Shown here piece after piece: positions 42,746 through 43,661 of a stretch of 43,661 bases of DNA (its first letter is position 1; each line of letters begins with the position of its first letter). The notes beneath the pieces were generated by a model. That model was not told the DNA's origin, did no database searches, and was given only the letters and a program-made list of their open reading frames with translations. Both the position numbers and the translations under genes were made by a program. The stretch comes from Gemmatimonadota bacterium (GTDB lineage Bacteria; Gemmatimonadota; Gemmatimonadetes; Gemmatimonadales; Gemmatimonadaceae), in contig VHBP01000017.1 of assembly GCA_016871915.1 (NCBI GenBank), forward strand, positions 1 through 43,661. The letters run 5' to 3'.

Positions 42746-43661
42746 GCCAAGTGGCGAGAGGGATCAGACGAACGACGACGTGGCGAGAACGCGAGGAGGA
42801 CCGCCCCAGGGAGGATCTCGAGCACGGTGAGCCAGAGCCGCGAGGCGACCACCAACCACGTGGCCTCGGACGGGGTGGCGATCCCCGCTCGGGTGAGCAG
42901 GAGCGCCATCACCCCTTCCCGCACCCCGATCCCTCCCGGCGCGATGAACGCGAGGAATCCCGCGAGGTACGACAGGGTGAAAACTGCGACTGAATCGGCG
43001 GCATCTCCAGTCGCATGCCGGAGCAGACCGATCCCCAGCACATGGAAGGCGAAGCCGAAGAGAAGCCAGGCGACCCCGGACCCGAGCGCCGCCACCCAGA
43101 TGGCTCGGGTCGGCAACCGGGGGAGGGTGAACGGTCGGCCAAGGACGCGCGACGCGCCGATTGCAACCAGCGGGAGGAGCCGAGGCGCTATCAGGGCGAG
43201 CACCACCGCCAGGGTGAGGATCGGTGTGAGCGGGGTCCCGGGTGGTACGAGCGAGACGAATAGATCACGGCCGGTGAGCCCCACCACGGCGAACCCGATG
43301 ATCAGATGCACCAGCGAGACCACCAACGCGCTCCCGACCGCCGCCACCGACGAGATGCCGGCCTCCTGAGCCATCACCCCCATCGCCCCGATCTGCCAGA
43401 CCTTGCCGGGGAGATAGCGCCCGAGGTTCGAGATGAACCAGATGCGAGCGGCCTCGCCGAAGCGGAGCTGCTCCCCCCAGGCACCCACCGTGAGCCGCCA
43501 GGTCTGGATCAGGACGAGATAACTCACCCCCACCAGCACCGAGGAGAGCGCCACGAGTGACCAGCGCGTCGAGAGCTCGGCGCGGAGGGCCTGCACCGCG
43601 TCCCACTGTCCGATCAGGGAGCGACCACCGAACCAGAGCACGGCGATGAGGAAGACCCTCG
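42742..43661 (-). CDS. UPF0104/LPG synthase transmembrane-region protein (5' end cut)
   Basis: An integral membrane protein with about seven or eight helices, open through the right edge of the window; a GTG at 43641 is in frame but the hydrophobic frame continues upstream of it, so the start is probably outside. NLGRYLPGKVWQIGAMGVMAQEAG is the hallmark of the lysylphosphatidylglycerol-synthase membrane region (UPF0104, AglD-like). The C-terminal FIAPGGIGVREGVMALLL is the second hallmark. No synthase domain follows. Proteins of this type are often near polyprenyl glycosyltransferases and may act as lipid flippases. The stop overlaps the YfhO-like gene (ATGA). Confidence 0.82.
   Translation of the reverse strand, partial: RVFLIAVLWFGGRSLIGQWDAVQALRAELSTRWSLVALSSVLVGVSYLVLIQTWRLTVGAWGEQLRFGEAARIWFISNLGRYLPGKVWQIGAMGVMAQEAGISSVAAVGSALVVSLVHLIIGFAVVGLTGRDLFVSLVPPGTPLTPILTLAVVLALIAPRLLPLVAIGASRVLGRPFTLPRLPTRAIWVAALGSGVAWLLFGFAFHVLGIGLLRHATGDAADSVAVFTLSYLAGFLAFIAPGGIGVREGVMALLLTRAGIATPSEATWLVVASRLWLTVLEILPGAVLLAFSPRRRSSDPSRHLA

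Noticed and set aside
43120-43127. GGGGAGGG on the + strand as evidence against a terminus
   Set aside because: One or a few octamers in the other direction are expected even in clear replichores; it is counted in the finding.

Overview
The window is GC-rich, almost fully coding bacterial chromosome. It carries lipid A genes (lpxA, lpxB, lpxC-fabZ, lpxD, lpxK), bamA, a Skp-like chaperone and lolCD, so the cell has an outer membrane. It also carries mcsA-mcsB-clpC and bshC, which are better known from Firmicutes, and an LpxC-FabZ fusion. This mix and the gene order suggest Gemmatimonadota or a close relative. That assignment is inference from gene content, not a database result.

Layout. Everything from 1 to 38518 is on the + strand. 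Genome maintenance and translation: era (partial), a Trm112-like protein, a zinc-ribbon protein, prfB (with a programmed +1 frameshift) and lysS. Lipoprotein sorting: lolC/E and lolD. Arginine-phosphate proteolysis: mcsA, mcsB, clpC. Outer-membrane assembly and lipid A: bamA, skp, lpxD, lpxC-fabZ, lpxA, a Gfo/Idh/MocA dehydrogenase, lpxB, a DUF374 acyltransferase and lpxK. Then come glutamate dehydrogenase, rlmH, bshC, murJ, uvrC, a threonine synthase, larC, a DUF512 radical-SAM protein, der, plsY, gpsA, a MerR regulator, surE, pcm, two secreted proteins of unknown function, tRNA-Arg(CCT) and a membrane-anchored TPR protein. From 38768 to the right edge everything is on the - strand: a partial UPF0104-type membrane protein, a YfhO-like protein, a polyprenol-phosphate mannosyltransferase and dapF, read in that order.

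The two arms converge on an AT-rich, 249-base intergenic island (38519-38767; about 44% GC by hand count). It contains a 28-bp sequence (38708-38735) that looks like a XerC/XerD dif site. The switch in gene strand, the apparent switch in GC skew and the orientation of FtsK-type GGGNAGGG octamers all fit a replication terminus here. This is the main finding.

Genes are tightly packed. Many neighbours share ATGA, GTGA or TGATG stop/start overlaps, so long operons are likely: lolC to mcsB, lpxD to lpxK, der to pcm, and the - strand cluster. No gene-free stretch exceeds 300 bases; the longest are 38519-38767, 10133-10256 and 1296-1408. I saw no insertion sequence, CRISPR array, prophage or rRNA gene.
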